A stretch of DNA of 64,000 bases, from positions 29,726,435-29,790,434 of the forward strand of contig CM072522.1 in the NCBI GenBank assembly GCA_036898135.1, in the 5' to 3' direction. Numbering within the stretch: the stretch's first letter is position 1; each line of letters begins with the position of its first letter. Source of the DNA: Oncomelania hupensis. Taxonomy: Eukaryota > Mollusca > Gastropoda > Littorinimorpha > Pomatiopsidae. Made by a program: the position numbers and the translations under genes. Shown piece by piece: positions 10,351 to 20,086 of this stretch. The notes under the pieces are model-generated. The model was not told where the DNA came from. It was given only the letters and a program-made list of their open reading frames with translations, and searched no databases.

Positions 10351-11379
10351 ACCCCCATGTTGGAGTCAGCAACAGACAAACTGCTGACGAACATGTTGAA
10401 CGATCTTTTGCTACTCTTCTTTCGCACCAATAGCCTGAAGACAAGACAGAAACCGTTGTAGAAGACAGACAAAAAGCTCATAATCCATAGCAAGCCTCGA
10501 TAGGTTTCCGGTGTAGCATGAGATATCGTCCAGGCGTGGAAAATCGACCTGCGCATGCGTGCATAATTATCTCGGACGATTTAGCATGGCAATAGGCATG
10601 CGAAATCGTCCAGCATGCTAAATCGTCCAGCCTTGTAATTCTTGTTTATTTCATTTATTTATTTGTTTAATCAAGCATTTATATCAATATTTTATGCCTT
10701 TATTTGTTATGGGAATTTTTTGTTGTTGTTAATATGAATCCTTTAGTGGAATAATTATGCATCCTGTAGTGGAATAATTATGCATTTATGTAAATGTTTG
10801 CATCGATTTGTTAAGGAAATGTTGCGTTTTTGCTTTTTTACTTTCTTTTTATTTTGCATCCTTTAGTGAAATATTTACCGGTAGTTGATTTTACTTAATT
10901 GTGTTTTTATTGTCATGAATGTGTTCTGATAACGCATGTATTTGTTTATTTATATAATTATTTATTTAAATGTTTCATTGCATGAATGTCTAATACTGAT
11001 AACGTTTGTTACCAATTATTAACTTAATAGTTTACTTTAAATAATAATAGGCCTAATAACAATAAAAAGATTTATTATTTGAATAATATATGCATATGTA
11101 ATAGATGATATAGTAGCAGTAGTACTGTGGTATTATTATTATTGTGTAATGTAGCTATTATTATTATTACTATTCTATTTCTACTACTTATATATCTGTT
11201 TAAAATTTGTTTTTAAATATCCATTTTTATATTTATATTCTTGATATCTGTATTATGTTAGTTAATATTTTTTTAATTTTTGTATGTGAGAGAAAATGAT
11301 TTTTGTATTTAATGTAAAGAGAAATAAAAAGAAGGGTCAATCTGAAGGTGGAAGGGGTCAGCGGTGTCATATACCCTCT
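10351..11379. other. No gene seen; AT-rich
   Basis: About 1 kb with no convincing ORF. 10530-10640 holds three GAAATCGTCCAG / CTAAATCGTCCAG repeats around GCATGC palindromes. The remainder is T- and A-rich with TTTATTTA runs. Confidence 0.6.
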
Positions 11380-11386
11380 ATAGCAC

Positions 11387-12619
11387 CAAAGATTATATAT
11401 ACCAAGATGGTTTACTCTGTTCTATTTCCCTAGTAAGCCTCTAGAGCGATTATGTCCCTTTGTCAAGGCAGGGTCACTTTCGCTTTTCTACTTGCTGACC
11501 TCTTCAAACTCTAGTTATTTACTGGTATCTAGTGGTTTTGTTTTGTTCGTTTAATAATTTCCTTGCATGTTTTAAATTGTTTACCTTTATTTATAGCTCC
11601 GGATTTTTGTCGTGCCTCGATTTTAAACGAGTTAAAGCCGTCAATAATAATCACATGATCATCTAGCGCAATAATAATTTTCTTTGATTAAAATATTTAT
11701 TGCTCATCGCGACTTGATAAAACTTATAATAACAGCATTCAAAAGTTTTTTCTGTGGTGACTAAAGCAATAAATGTGATGCTGATGATTATGGTTATTAT
11801 TATTGTCATCATCATTATTGTTTTTGCAGTTATATTTGTTTTAATTAATTCAAATTGAAATTGTATATTTAGATCTATTCTACATAATACAATATTCAGC
11901 ATCGATTTCAATATGTAAATTTCTTCATTGAGATCAGTTAAATTGGAATTTCAAAATGCTCTTCTCTTTCAGTCATTCTTTTTGTTTGAGGGGGAAGGAG
12001 TGAGAGAGAGGGAAGTGGTTAAGAGGGCTGGGTGGTGGAATCCTCTCCAATACTTCCTTCACTTTGTTACTTGCGTGTTAAGAAGAAAGTAAACAAAACA
12101 ACATAAAAGGTTATAAAATGAACAGATAAAGTACACATACAAACACAAACAATGAAGAAGAGAGAGAAAGAGAGAGAAAGACAGAAAGAGAAAAAAAGAC
12201 ACAGAGAGAAAGACTGACAGACAGCAACCATCCAATAACAAGAGAACAACAGTAGTGATTTGGACGTTTTGCACATTATTTTATTCTAACAATAGTCGTC
12301 AGTCGTAAAATTAGACGGCATTCAGTGATTCACCTCTCAACCATGATGCAGTGTTTCAATATGTTTGACACACATTAAACGGCAAAATACAAAATAAAAC
12401 TAATTTTGCCTCGTCTTTTGGAAATCAGAAAAACGCGAATCCTCTGCATGTATCTTTTATGCGAGCATTATTGCACAGGATAGCACTACAAAAGTCACCG
12501 CTGTGTTTGCCGCGTCCTATTCGCCTCGCCATTTTCCCCTGCCTAACATAAGGGACGTAACTCGGTTCACGGGCTTAAAAAATCTAGCGAGTAAACCATC
12601 TTGGTATATATAATCTTTG
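11387..12619. mobile_element. DNA element, 1,233 bp, 31-bp perfect inverted termini, 7-bp TSD
   Basis: The left end CAAAGATTATATATACC... and the right end are perfect reverse complements for 31 bp. ATAGCAC flanks both ends (11380-11386 and 12620-12626). There is no transposase frame: inside are AT-rich sequence and a GA-rich tract at 12150-12230. It is a non-autonomous cut-and-paste element. The superfamily is not assignable from a 7-bp TSD and these termini alone (P-like, hAT-like and Dada-like are possible). Confidence 0.8.
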
Positions 12620-12740
12620 ATAGCACTAAGCATATCACGCCACTCAGGTTGCATAAATTTAAGACCAGTTTATTGGCAAAATGTAGGAACACAAGATTGT
12701 AACCGCACTTTAATTTGTCGGATTTGTGGGCGAGGGAATG

Positions 12741-12786
12741 GTTGTCGTGGCTCAGCAGTAGAGCGTCGGACTCGGGATCCGAAGGT
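12741..12786 (+). tRNA. tRNA-Pro(CGG)-like 5' half, pseudo
   Basis: GTCGTGGCTCAGCAGTAGAG has the A-box and D-arm, followed by a perfect anticodon arm TCGGA-CTCGGGA-TCCGA (anticodon CGG). The T-arm is missing: the sequence changes into the integrase-like exon at about 12787. It is a truncated tRNA or SINE head that marks a rearrangement breaking that exon. Confidence 0.45.
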
Positions 12787-14518
12787 ACTTTGCCACTCCT
12801 GATGTGTGCTTAGAGGGCAAGGGGAACAGTTCCACAAATTTGGAGAAGTAGTCAGTTGCGGACAGGACATACTGGTTCCCATTGGGTGACAGGGGCAAAG
12901 GTCCTGCAACAAACATTGCTTGGCCTAACATATTTCTTTCCATTTGCATATTTAATTTGTTTGGTGTTTTATGTCCTTTTCCACATCTAGGTGATCTCAG
13001 GACGAAATCCCCATATGTCTGCAAGATCTAAGTTAATAACCCACAAATAACCAACAAAGCGATTTACCAACCCTAGTCACTTTACAAATAAAGGCAACCC
13101 ACACAGGGGACGCTGAGGCTTCATTTACTCTAATTTATTGAACCCCCGTTTACAAAAAAAAAAAATTACTCACATAAATATATACAAAATAGAGTAAAAA
13201 TTAATACAAAGATAATAACTTTACAGGAAGCCCTAGTGACCATTTGGCAAAATGCCTCTAATATCAGCATGCCAATCCAAAGACCCTACACACACATAAG
13301 CTGAAAACGTCGCCAAGCTATGAACCAGTGAACCAGTCATCTTGAAAACTGGGTTAAACCTGTAATCATGAAAACCGCGCTAAAACTAGGCTTATAGTTA
13401 TACTCTTCCATTATTTGAGTCTGGATTTTTCATTTGCATAACCCTCACAGACAAATAGCGTATATTATAAATATATCTTACCTATCAAATCCACGCCTAC
13501 CAGTTCCAATGGCCTACGAACACGAATTTGTTTCAGAAGCGGTGCCTGGGTTTTGATTTTCTCAAACACTTGGCAGGACGGGCAGGAGGTAACCTGGGGG
13601 AAAAAGTATAGTGTGGGAAGGTTATCAGTTGTTTTGTGTGAAATTGTTAGTGTATACATGTAAAGAAAGCTTTTTTTGTGGCGTTTATGTCCCACAACAA
13701 AGGTTTTCTTGGGACATAACTCCCCACATGTATGCAAGATTAACAAAAATAACCCACATGCGAACAATGAAAGAACAATCAAATCATATTATGAACCTTA
13801 TTTAACAAATAAATGCAGTTTTTATAAAAACAAAAAAACATATTATACAGAATAAGATAATATTTAAACAGAAAGAAGGGGTCCCAAACATCCCAACGGG
13901 GAAAAGAAAACTAAGACTACAAGCAAAGATAGAAGTAAACATAAAATTTGCTTGTAATGCCCATAAATCAACCCCCCCCCCCCCCCCCAACCATTTGAGA
14001 AGGAAGGTAACATTTTGTATAAAATTATACTTATTATTTTAACCATATGCTCTTAACTGAGAGGCAACATCAAATAAATCCAATAAATTAATAGTAAGAT
14101 TGGACCAAAATTTTAGTTTTTACGTTCGCAGGAGGTTCACATCTCCATAAATGCCCTCTAACTACAGAAATATCCTAGGATAATGTTTACAGTACACTGA
14201 TTTTGAATATTGCAATATAATTATTTAGGCTATATTCGCTTCTTGAAAACTAAATACCAAGACTCTGTCTGCAGCCTAGAAAAAGGAACAAAAAACAACA
14301 ACGTATAAATGGGTAAATTTTACTCACATATTCCTTCACATCATCTGACATCTTCTGCCAGTAGAAGCGCGAAGCAATCCGGTCGTAAGTAGTGTTGATA
14401 CCTGCATGCCCTCCAGAAATCTTGCCAGCATGGCATTCCCTCAACACCTCCTGAATTTGCAAGTGAGATGTCAGTACCTCGACACTGCGCTGGCCTCCAG
14501 TGTAGATGAGAATGTTGT
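12787..14518 (-). CDS. Intron-containing integrase-like gene (GIN/Ginger type), partial
   Basis: Three exons on the minus strand: 14328-14518, 13482-13593 and 12787-12903. Exon A carries the HHCC zinc-finger half (VLRECHAGK, GGHAGINTTYDR, FYWQKM). Exon B carries the CPSC cysteine pair and PLELVGVDLIG with the first core Asp. Exon C continues GPLPLSPNG and TDYFSKFVELFP. Splice sites are canonical: acceptor CTGTTTCCAG, donor ATATGTGAGT, acceptor TTCCCCCAG, donor GATAGGTAAGA, acceptor GTTGCAG. The frame is kept across both joins: a phase-0 join after Glu-Tyr, then a split Gly codon. Gypsy pol genes lack introns, whereas Ginger2 transposons and host GIN genes have them. The 3' part is cut off at a tRNA-like fragment and the 5' part is not visible. 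Introns hold a TAAC-family insert and repeats. Confidence 0.65.
13075..13310 (-). repeat. TAAC family copy within the integrase-like gene intron
   Basis: Reverse-complement family blocks (CTTTACAAATAAAGGCAACCC, TTATTGAACCCCCGTTTACA, AGGAAGCCCTAGTGACCATT). Both ends are truncated. It sits between exons C and B. Confidence 0.7.
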
Positions 14519-14639
14519 CTGGAAACAGATTGATTGCAAGCCAATTTAACAAAATATTTAATGTCCCAGCAACAGGTCACTGGAGTATGTGAATTGGTTA
14601 TCAATTTTTGGAAGTTTATACTGTAAATAGCCTACCTAT

Positions 14640-15635
14640 CTAATTTTAATTCAACAATAACCTAAACTCATTAAATTGCTTAAGGGCATATGCTACACCT
14701 GGCAGTTTCACACAAAAATTCTGATTTTTTTTCAGAACAATATTTAACATAAAGGGAATCTAGAAATGAAAAAAAAACAATAGGTCACCAGATCGTTTTT
14801 TTTTTAATATCGGCTTATGAAAGCAGATATTTTGATAAACAAGACAAATACTGAATAAGTTAATAATAATGATGTTGTTTCCTATGCATTTCATGTAAAC
14901 AACCGTATAATATTTTGTTTTTGACGTGGTAGGATAGGTAATCAAATATTAATCATGTGTATCCCTATTGAGGTCGTGTATGCCATACTGTGGATGGTAA
15001 AGCATAAAAACAAGGGCAAAATGTGGCATCAAAAATCAAGAAAGTAAGTAGTTAAAAAAATCACAAAAAAATTGTCGACCACATGAACTGTATAAAAAAC
15101 GACCACAAAGTGTTGAAATGTATTTCAAACCAAAAGAAAGAAGAAAAAAGGGGGGTCACCATATTCGTTTTACCATGCATAGCGGTTTTCTACCCCTACC
15201 CCCATTCACTATTGAAAACTTCTTATAAGCGCATACTGCATTCCTCATGGATTACATAGAACACAGGCCATTGTACTACACATGTTAGGATAGATAATCA
15301 AATAATAACCATTTGTATCGCCATTGAGGTGTTGTATGCCATAGTGTTGATGGTAAAGCAAAAAAACAGGGGCAAAATGGCGTCAAGAATTAGGTTAATA
15401 ATATTTTGAAAATATCACCAACATTTTCTCAAGCACATGCACTTTATAACAACACTAACACACAATGCAGAAATGTATTTCAAACCAAAATAAAAAAAAA
15501 TAGGTAGGTTACCATACTCGTTTTACCATGCATAGCTATTTTCCACCCCTACCCCATCCCTCCCCCCTATTCACTATATTGAAAACTTCGTATTTATAAG
15601 CTCATACTGCATTCCTCGTGGATTATGTATTTATC
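14640..15635. repeat. About 356-bp tandem repeat, two full units plus a degenerate third
   Basis: GTATGCCATA starts at 14978 and 15334, and the surrounding ~350 bp align throughout (CACCATATTCGTTTTACCATGC versus CACCATACTCGTTTTACCATGC; CATACTGCATTCCTC). A partial earlier unit is visible around 14710-14800. There is no ORF. It lies upstream of exon A of the integrase-like gene. Confidence 0.75.
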
Positions 15636-15639
15636 GTTC

Positions 15640-15950
15640 GTAATTATATGTAGCGCTTTTTCAGCTCAAGCGCTGCTCGAGGCGCTGGCCGATACAGGAT
15701 CTAACTCAAGCCGCCTGAGGCGCCCACTTGCAGCCTTTGGGCGCATAGTCTGATGCCCAGACGGATGAGCACAATCTTGGGTGACCGGGAATGGGGGAGA
15801 AGGGACCTAATGCGTGCTGGGTATATTTTGTGTAGCCGGCACTCACTCGTTTAGGACATGACCTTCAGGATCTTTAAAGTCCGTGCGATGGAATGCGTGC
15901 GTGCACAGACTAGACCTCGGTTTATATTATCATCCAAAGGAGCACAGTCT
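15640..15950 (-). mobile_element. tRNA-SINE, 5'-truncated copy
   Basis: The body and 3' tail of the SINE described at 16919-17363 (tail AGCGCTTTTTCAGCTCAAG in reverse, GGCGCTGGCCGATACAGGAT, AGACTAGACCTCGGTTTATA). The tRNA head is missing and the copy ends near 15950, next to the inverted-terminus element at 15984. Confidence 0.8.
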
Positions 15951-15983
15951 CAGTGGGTTTTTTATTTTTTATTTTTTTTATGT

Positions 15984-16729
15984 TTATTATCTAGGCCGTC
16001 AACAAGCATTGAACCACTGCCTGTACAGGCTGCAATGTTATTTTCTGCAAGTGCATTGTGTGCAGAGTATGTCTGATCAAGGATTTTGTTAACCAAGAAC
16101 TCTTGCTTGTAGCTTTCAAGTCCTGGATAAGTGTCTTTGAATATGGGAAGACTGTCAGGACTTGAAAGCTACAAGCAAGAGTTCTTGGTAAACAAAATCC
16201 TTGATCAGACATACTCTGCACACAATGCACTGGCAGATGTGCAAAGCTTGCGAATCCTGTGGGAGTTTGCAGCTGTTTCTGAAACAAAGATATCACAACA
16301 CAGCTTCACCACTGTTTCATTTGCAGAGCACCTACAATTTCGAAAGACCAGCTGTCAGAACAGTGAGACACTGCTAGAGCTTGTTGAATGCAATGTCATC
16401 TCCAAACAAATGGCCAACAAAACTGGCAGTTCTGGATTGCAGTTCACTCATCTAAAGGAATGTTTTAATCGAGGTGGGGAGAAAGCTCTTATTGAGCTAT
16501 TAACTGAAAAGACTGATGACAATAAACATCGGGTCACATCTTCAAAGAAAGTCCTCAATTCAATTGTTCCGTATTTTCAGCAACTCTAAAATGGATATTT
16601 GAACATGTGTAGTACAATGGGATGTGTTCAAGGATGGCTCAATGGTGTGTGCTATTGCATTATATCAGAAAATAACATTGCAGCCTGTACAGGCAGTGGT
16701 TCAAAGCCTGTTGACGGCCTAGATAATAA
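15984..16729. mobile_element. Inverted-terminus element carrying an exonuclease fragment and hairpin
   Basis: The 64-bp ends (15984-16047 and 16666-16729) are inverted repeats with about two mismatches, starting TTATTATCTAGGCC. No clear TSD is visible. Inside, 16051-16125 is the reverse complement of 16156-16230 with a single mismatch over 75 bp and a 30-bp spacer, so the left part folds back on the coding part. No transposase is present. It looks like a non-autonomous element that captured and partly inverted a gene fragment. Confidence 0.7.
16131..16589 (+). pseudogene. DEDDh exonuclease (ExoIII-like) C-terminal fragment
   Basis: A 152-codon open frame. Residues ~8-45 (GLESYKQEFLV, YSAHNALADVQSL) look like the end of a DEDDh 3'-5' exonuclease domain, with the final catalytic His and Asp in HNALADV. 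The following ~100 residues (LLELVECNVISK, LQFTHLKECF, ALIELLT) resemble the C-terminal extension of the exonuclease domains found in PML-like and many uncharacterised invertebrate proteins. The first exonuclease motifs are missing, so it is not an active enzyme. The start Met is likely artificial, because the upstream sequence is its own inverted copy. The open frame suggests recent capture, or translation as part of the element. Confidence 0.5.
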
Positions 16730-16764
16730 CCAAAACAAAACAAAACAAACAACAACAAAAAACA

Positions 16765-17485
16765 CTTTACAATAAAGGCATCCCACGCAGGGGAGGCTGA
16801 GGCTATGCTCTAATTGATTGAACCCTCGTTTATAAAAACAAGTTAATCATTGCTTACAGGATCCAGTGGACTGCAAAGAGCCGAATCAGGAACACAAAAT
16901 GAAGACCACAACTTCATTTATTTATTTATTTATTTTTAATTTAATCGTTCTTATATAGCGCTTTTCCAGCTCAAGAGCTGCTCAAGGCGCTGGCCGATAC
17001 AGGATCTAACTCAAGCCGCCCGAGACGCCCACCCGCAGCCTTTGGGCGCATGGTCTGACGCCCGGACAACTGAGCACAATCCTGGGCAGCCAGGGATGGG
17101 GGAGAAGGACCTAGGTGCATGCTGGGTGTTTTCTTGTCACCGGCACTCACCCGTCTAGGACATGAGCGTCAGGATCTTTAAAGTCCGTTATGATGGAATG
17201 TATGCGACACAGACTAGACCTCGGTTTATACTCTCATCCGAAGGAGTAGGAAAACAGGAGTAAAGTGTCTTTCCCAGGGACACAACACAATGGCCCGGCC
17301 AGGGCTCGAACCCGGGACCTTCCGATCCGCAAGCCGAAGCACTACCATTAGACCACAGTGCCTCAACTTCATTGAAAGAGGACTAGCCCCTGATCCACAT
17401 CAGACAGACAGCGACAGTGGAAATGTAAGGCACTAAATGGCTAGAAAGTGGGGATACTATTAATACTGAAACCCCCACAGGGAGG
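16765..17485 (-). repeat. TAAC family copy split by a SINE
   Basis: 16765-16908 and 17374-17485 are two parts of one minus-strand family copy, of the same internally deleted type as 3645-3843. They are separated by the SINE at 16919-17363. Removing the SINE and one TSD restores the family order (...CCACAACTTC/ATTGAAAGAGGAC...). Confidence 0.75.
16919..17363 (-). mobile_element. Full-length tRNA-derived SINE with 10-bp TSD
   Basis: On the minus strand: a tRNA-like head (A box TGGTCTAATGGTAGTGC, B box GGGTTCGAGCC), a ~330-bp body, and a 3' tail GAAAAGCGCTATATAAG. CAACTTCATT flanks it exactly (16909-16918 and 17364-17373). The target lies inside a TAAC-family copy, so the SINE is younger. Other copies: 62577-62995 (full) and 15640-15950 (headless). 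The tail matches CR1/L2-like LINE ends in this window. Confidence 0.88.
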
Positions 17486-17559
17486 GGAGGGGTGGGGGGG
17501 CTGTTTTATTAGCACATGCAGCACTATCTTACAAATGTTATACAGCAAATTTTCAACAA

Positions 17560-18217
17560 GGAATTACTTTTTCAACCACCCTACACCAATGTACCATCTT
17601 AAAACAACAAAACAACCCCCGATAAAAACGTTAATATATAACTGCAGAAAAAACAAGTGCAGAAAGACAAAAAAAAATAAAAGAACTGTAACTCCGTGTT
17701 CTCAATGAAGAATATTCATCAAAATGTGACAAATGTGTTTTACTGTTTATTGATCTTCATTGGGAACAGGGAGTTAAAAATGCAAACGTTCCGGTAACAA
17801 TATTACGCTTTTCCCTACAGAAAAAAAAACCAAACTAAGCAATAAAGCTAGACAAATAACGAATTGCAACAGGGGGATCGAAAAGTGTTTATATAGTTGT
17901 AAAAAGCTGTCCAATCATTTGACGTGACAATGCAAACTCTACAGAACAGCGAGGTAACTCTAATATAATTTGAAATGTAATACTTTTGGGTTGTGAACGA
18001 TAGCGAAAAACGACAATAAAAGTACTAAACAGTACTTAAACACTTAACAACAACAACAACAACAACACCAATGCTAAATAACTTGATAAACTGCCACAAC
18101 GACATCAGTGAATTACAAAGGTCTCAACACTAACATCAAATAACAAAAAAATAAGTTAAGATTTCACACACAGTGAGAAACTGTATAATTTTTTTTTTTT
18201 GATAACGTTTTAGAATT
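17560..18217 (-). repeat. Inverted copy of the 2.8-3.4 kb repeat
   Basis: Reverse complement of 2794-3445 with scattered substitutions and small indels (for example GTTTTACTGTTTATTGATC). It lies between a deleted TAAC copy (ending 17485) and another TAAC copy (18240-18545). Confidence 0.7.
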
Positions 18218-18239
18218 GATTGATTGATTTATAAAAATT

Positions 18240-18895
18240 ATTGTTGCTTTAGGTCCAGCGGACTCTTCCGAGCCAAATCAGGACCGGACAACCCCCGATC
18301 CGCATAAAAGATCTGTTGAAACAACCCCAGTGGGAAAATTGAATGCCCTCCACCGGCCAGTCACTTTACAATAAAGACATCCCACGCGAGGGACGGCTGA
18401 GGGTTGACCTCAACTACGCGAACCCCCGGTTACAAAAACAAAATAGAATACAAACATCATTATAAATCATCAACAAAACGCATACATATAAAATGCCTAT
18501 AGTGCTAAATAGTACAATCATAGGAAGCCCTAGTGACGTCAAACCTATAAAGGGAACAGTGAAAGCCACAGTTGAAAACCTGTCTTTCCTTTATAGGCAA
18601 GACGCTTCACTGCGGCAACAGTACCCCCGTTGGAGTGCCGGGGGTTTTCAGTATAAATAGTATCCCCACTTTATGGAAATTTAGTGCTTTAAATTCCCAC
18701 TGTCGCTGTCTTCCTCATTTACTATTTCCTATTCCTGCTCTGTCCTTCACTCTGCAATACTATCTTCTTCTTCGCTAGATCAATGACCTACCTTTTTTCT
18801 TGAAAACTCTTCCTGGACAAGATTCCTTGTTTGTGTATGAGGTCTGTTGGATCAGCTTGGGAGTGTTGGACGCTTTCTGCCGGGTGGTCACTAGG
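18240..18895. repeat. Two TAAC family copies arranged back to back
   Basis: 18240-18545 is the 3' two-thirds of the family in reverse. About 18620-18895 is the 5' third forward (GGAGTGCCGGGGGTTTTCAGTATAAATAG). Between them AACCTATAAAGG and CCTTTATAGG form a short inverted repeat. 18896-19160 shows nothing recognisable. Confidence 0.7.
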
Positions 18896-19160
18896 AGAGC
18901 TTCAATACTGTATTTCCACGGAGGTGGAGTCGCCCGGAACAGTAGTGTTTTCGCTTTCGTTCACATAAAAAAAAAATCAACCGTGGGGTCATTCTTGCTG
19001 GTTTCCTTTTTGTTGTAAACAAAACCTTCGTAGCAGGCTTTAGGTTTGCCTTTTTCAGAACATTGTCAAGTAACGTGTCTGTCCATTTTCTTTTCAACTT
19101 AACAAAAGAATGACAATCCTTGTTTATAAGTTCTCATTCAAATTAATAAAAACTGGTCAC

Positions 19161-19312
19161 TTGGTGTTGGCATATCGTGACTAGAAGTCACTTCTTAGCT
19201 CGTGACTAGGAGTCACTTCTTAGCTACGACATGCCAACACCAATCGTGACTAGAAGTCACTTCTTAGCTCGTGACTAGGAGTCACTTCTTAGCTACGTCA
19301 TGCCAACACCAA
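19161..19312. repeat. 69-bp palindromic tandem unit
   Basis: A short unit bounded by TTGGTGTTGGCAT and its reverse complement ATGCCAACACCAA (19161-19243). Its inner 69 bp are then repeated once (to 19312). Each unit holds two GTGACTAGAAGTCAC or GTGACTAGGAGTCAC palindromes, four in all, each followed by TTCTTAGC. Confidence 0.75.
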
Positions 19313-19377
19313 TTGAACAGTTTTTGTTTCATATATTTTATTTTATTTTAGTCGGATACAATTACACCGCTGAAAAC

Positions 19378-19530
19378 ATCGAGGAGCAACTGGTCAAGGG
19401 GCAATAATTAGTCAAGTAGCAAGTGTCCGAGGAGCAATTGTCCAAGGAGCAATTAGTCAAGGAGAAATTTGTCAAGGAGTAATTGTCAAGGAGCAACTGT
19501 CGGGGAGCAATTGTCAAGGAGCAACTGTCG
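19378..19530. repeat. Degenerate minisatellite, unit about 15-18 bp
   Basis: Repeats of the form GTCAAGGAGCAATT with variation (about nine units). No coding potential. Confidence 0.7.
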
Positions 19531-20086
19531 ATACACCTTCGCGCATGTCCAACAGAGCATAAAAACAGAAACCTATTGTTCTATCAGTCTAACAGTGTCA
19601 TAAACTGGCTCCCGATCCCAATGTCTGTTTAGTCTTGTCACGCTTCAGTTTGCTAACCTATTGTCGCACTTGGACTAGAACAACAATTACTTGGCGATTA
19701 CGCAACATTATCAGAACTTTAACACCTTCGGGCCCTCCTGCTCTCATTGTTAAAGTGTTAAACATGTCTAACTACACGTGTCTTTATTGTTTTATATTCA
19801 CACATTGTTAAAGTGTGCACAAGACTATGAGGAGCTGTCAATGATAGCAGTAAATTTCGATTATCTGTCTGTTTTAAGGACAACAGATGCGTAATATATC
19901 GCCGCGATGGTGGGTGAAACATTAAAGATAAGCAAAATGTGCGATTTGACTGGTCTAATCTTGTGTTCTAAGGTTTAATAGGCCTATTAACTTTACAAGT
20001 AACAATTAGCCATGCCAGGCCACAGATAATCATATCCATTAGTACAATTGTCTCATTCCAGCCCACAAATGCAGTGCTCACCTAGT

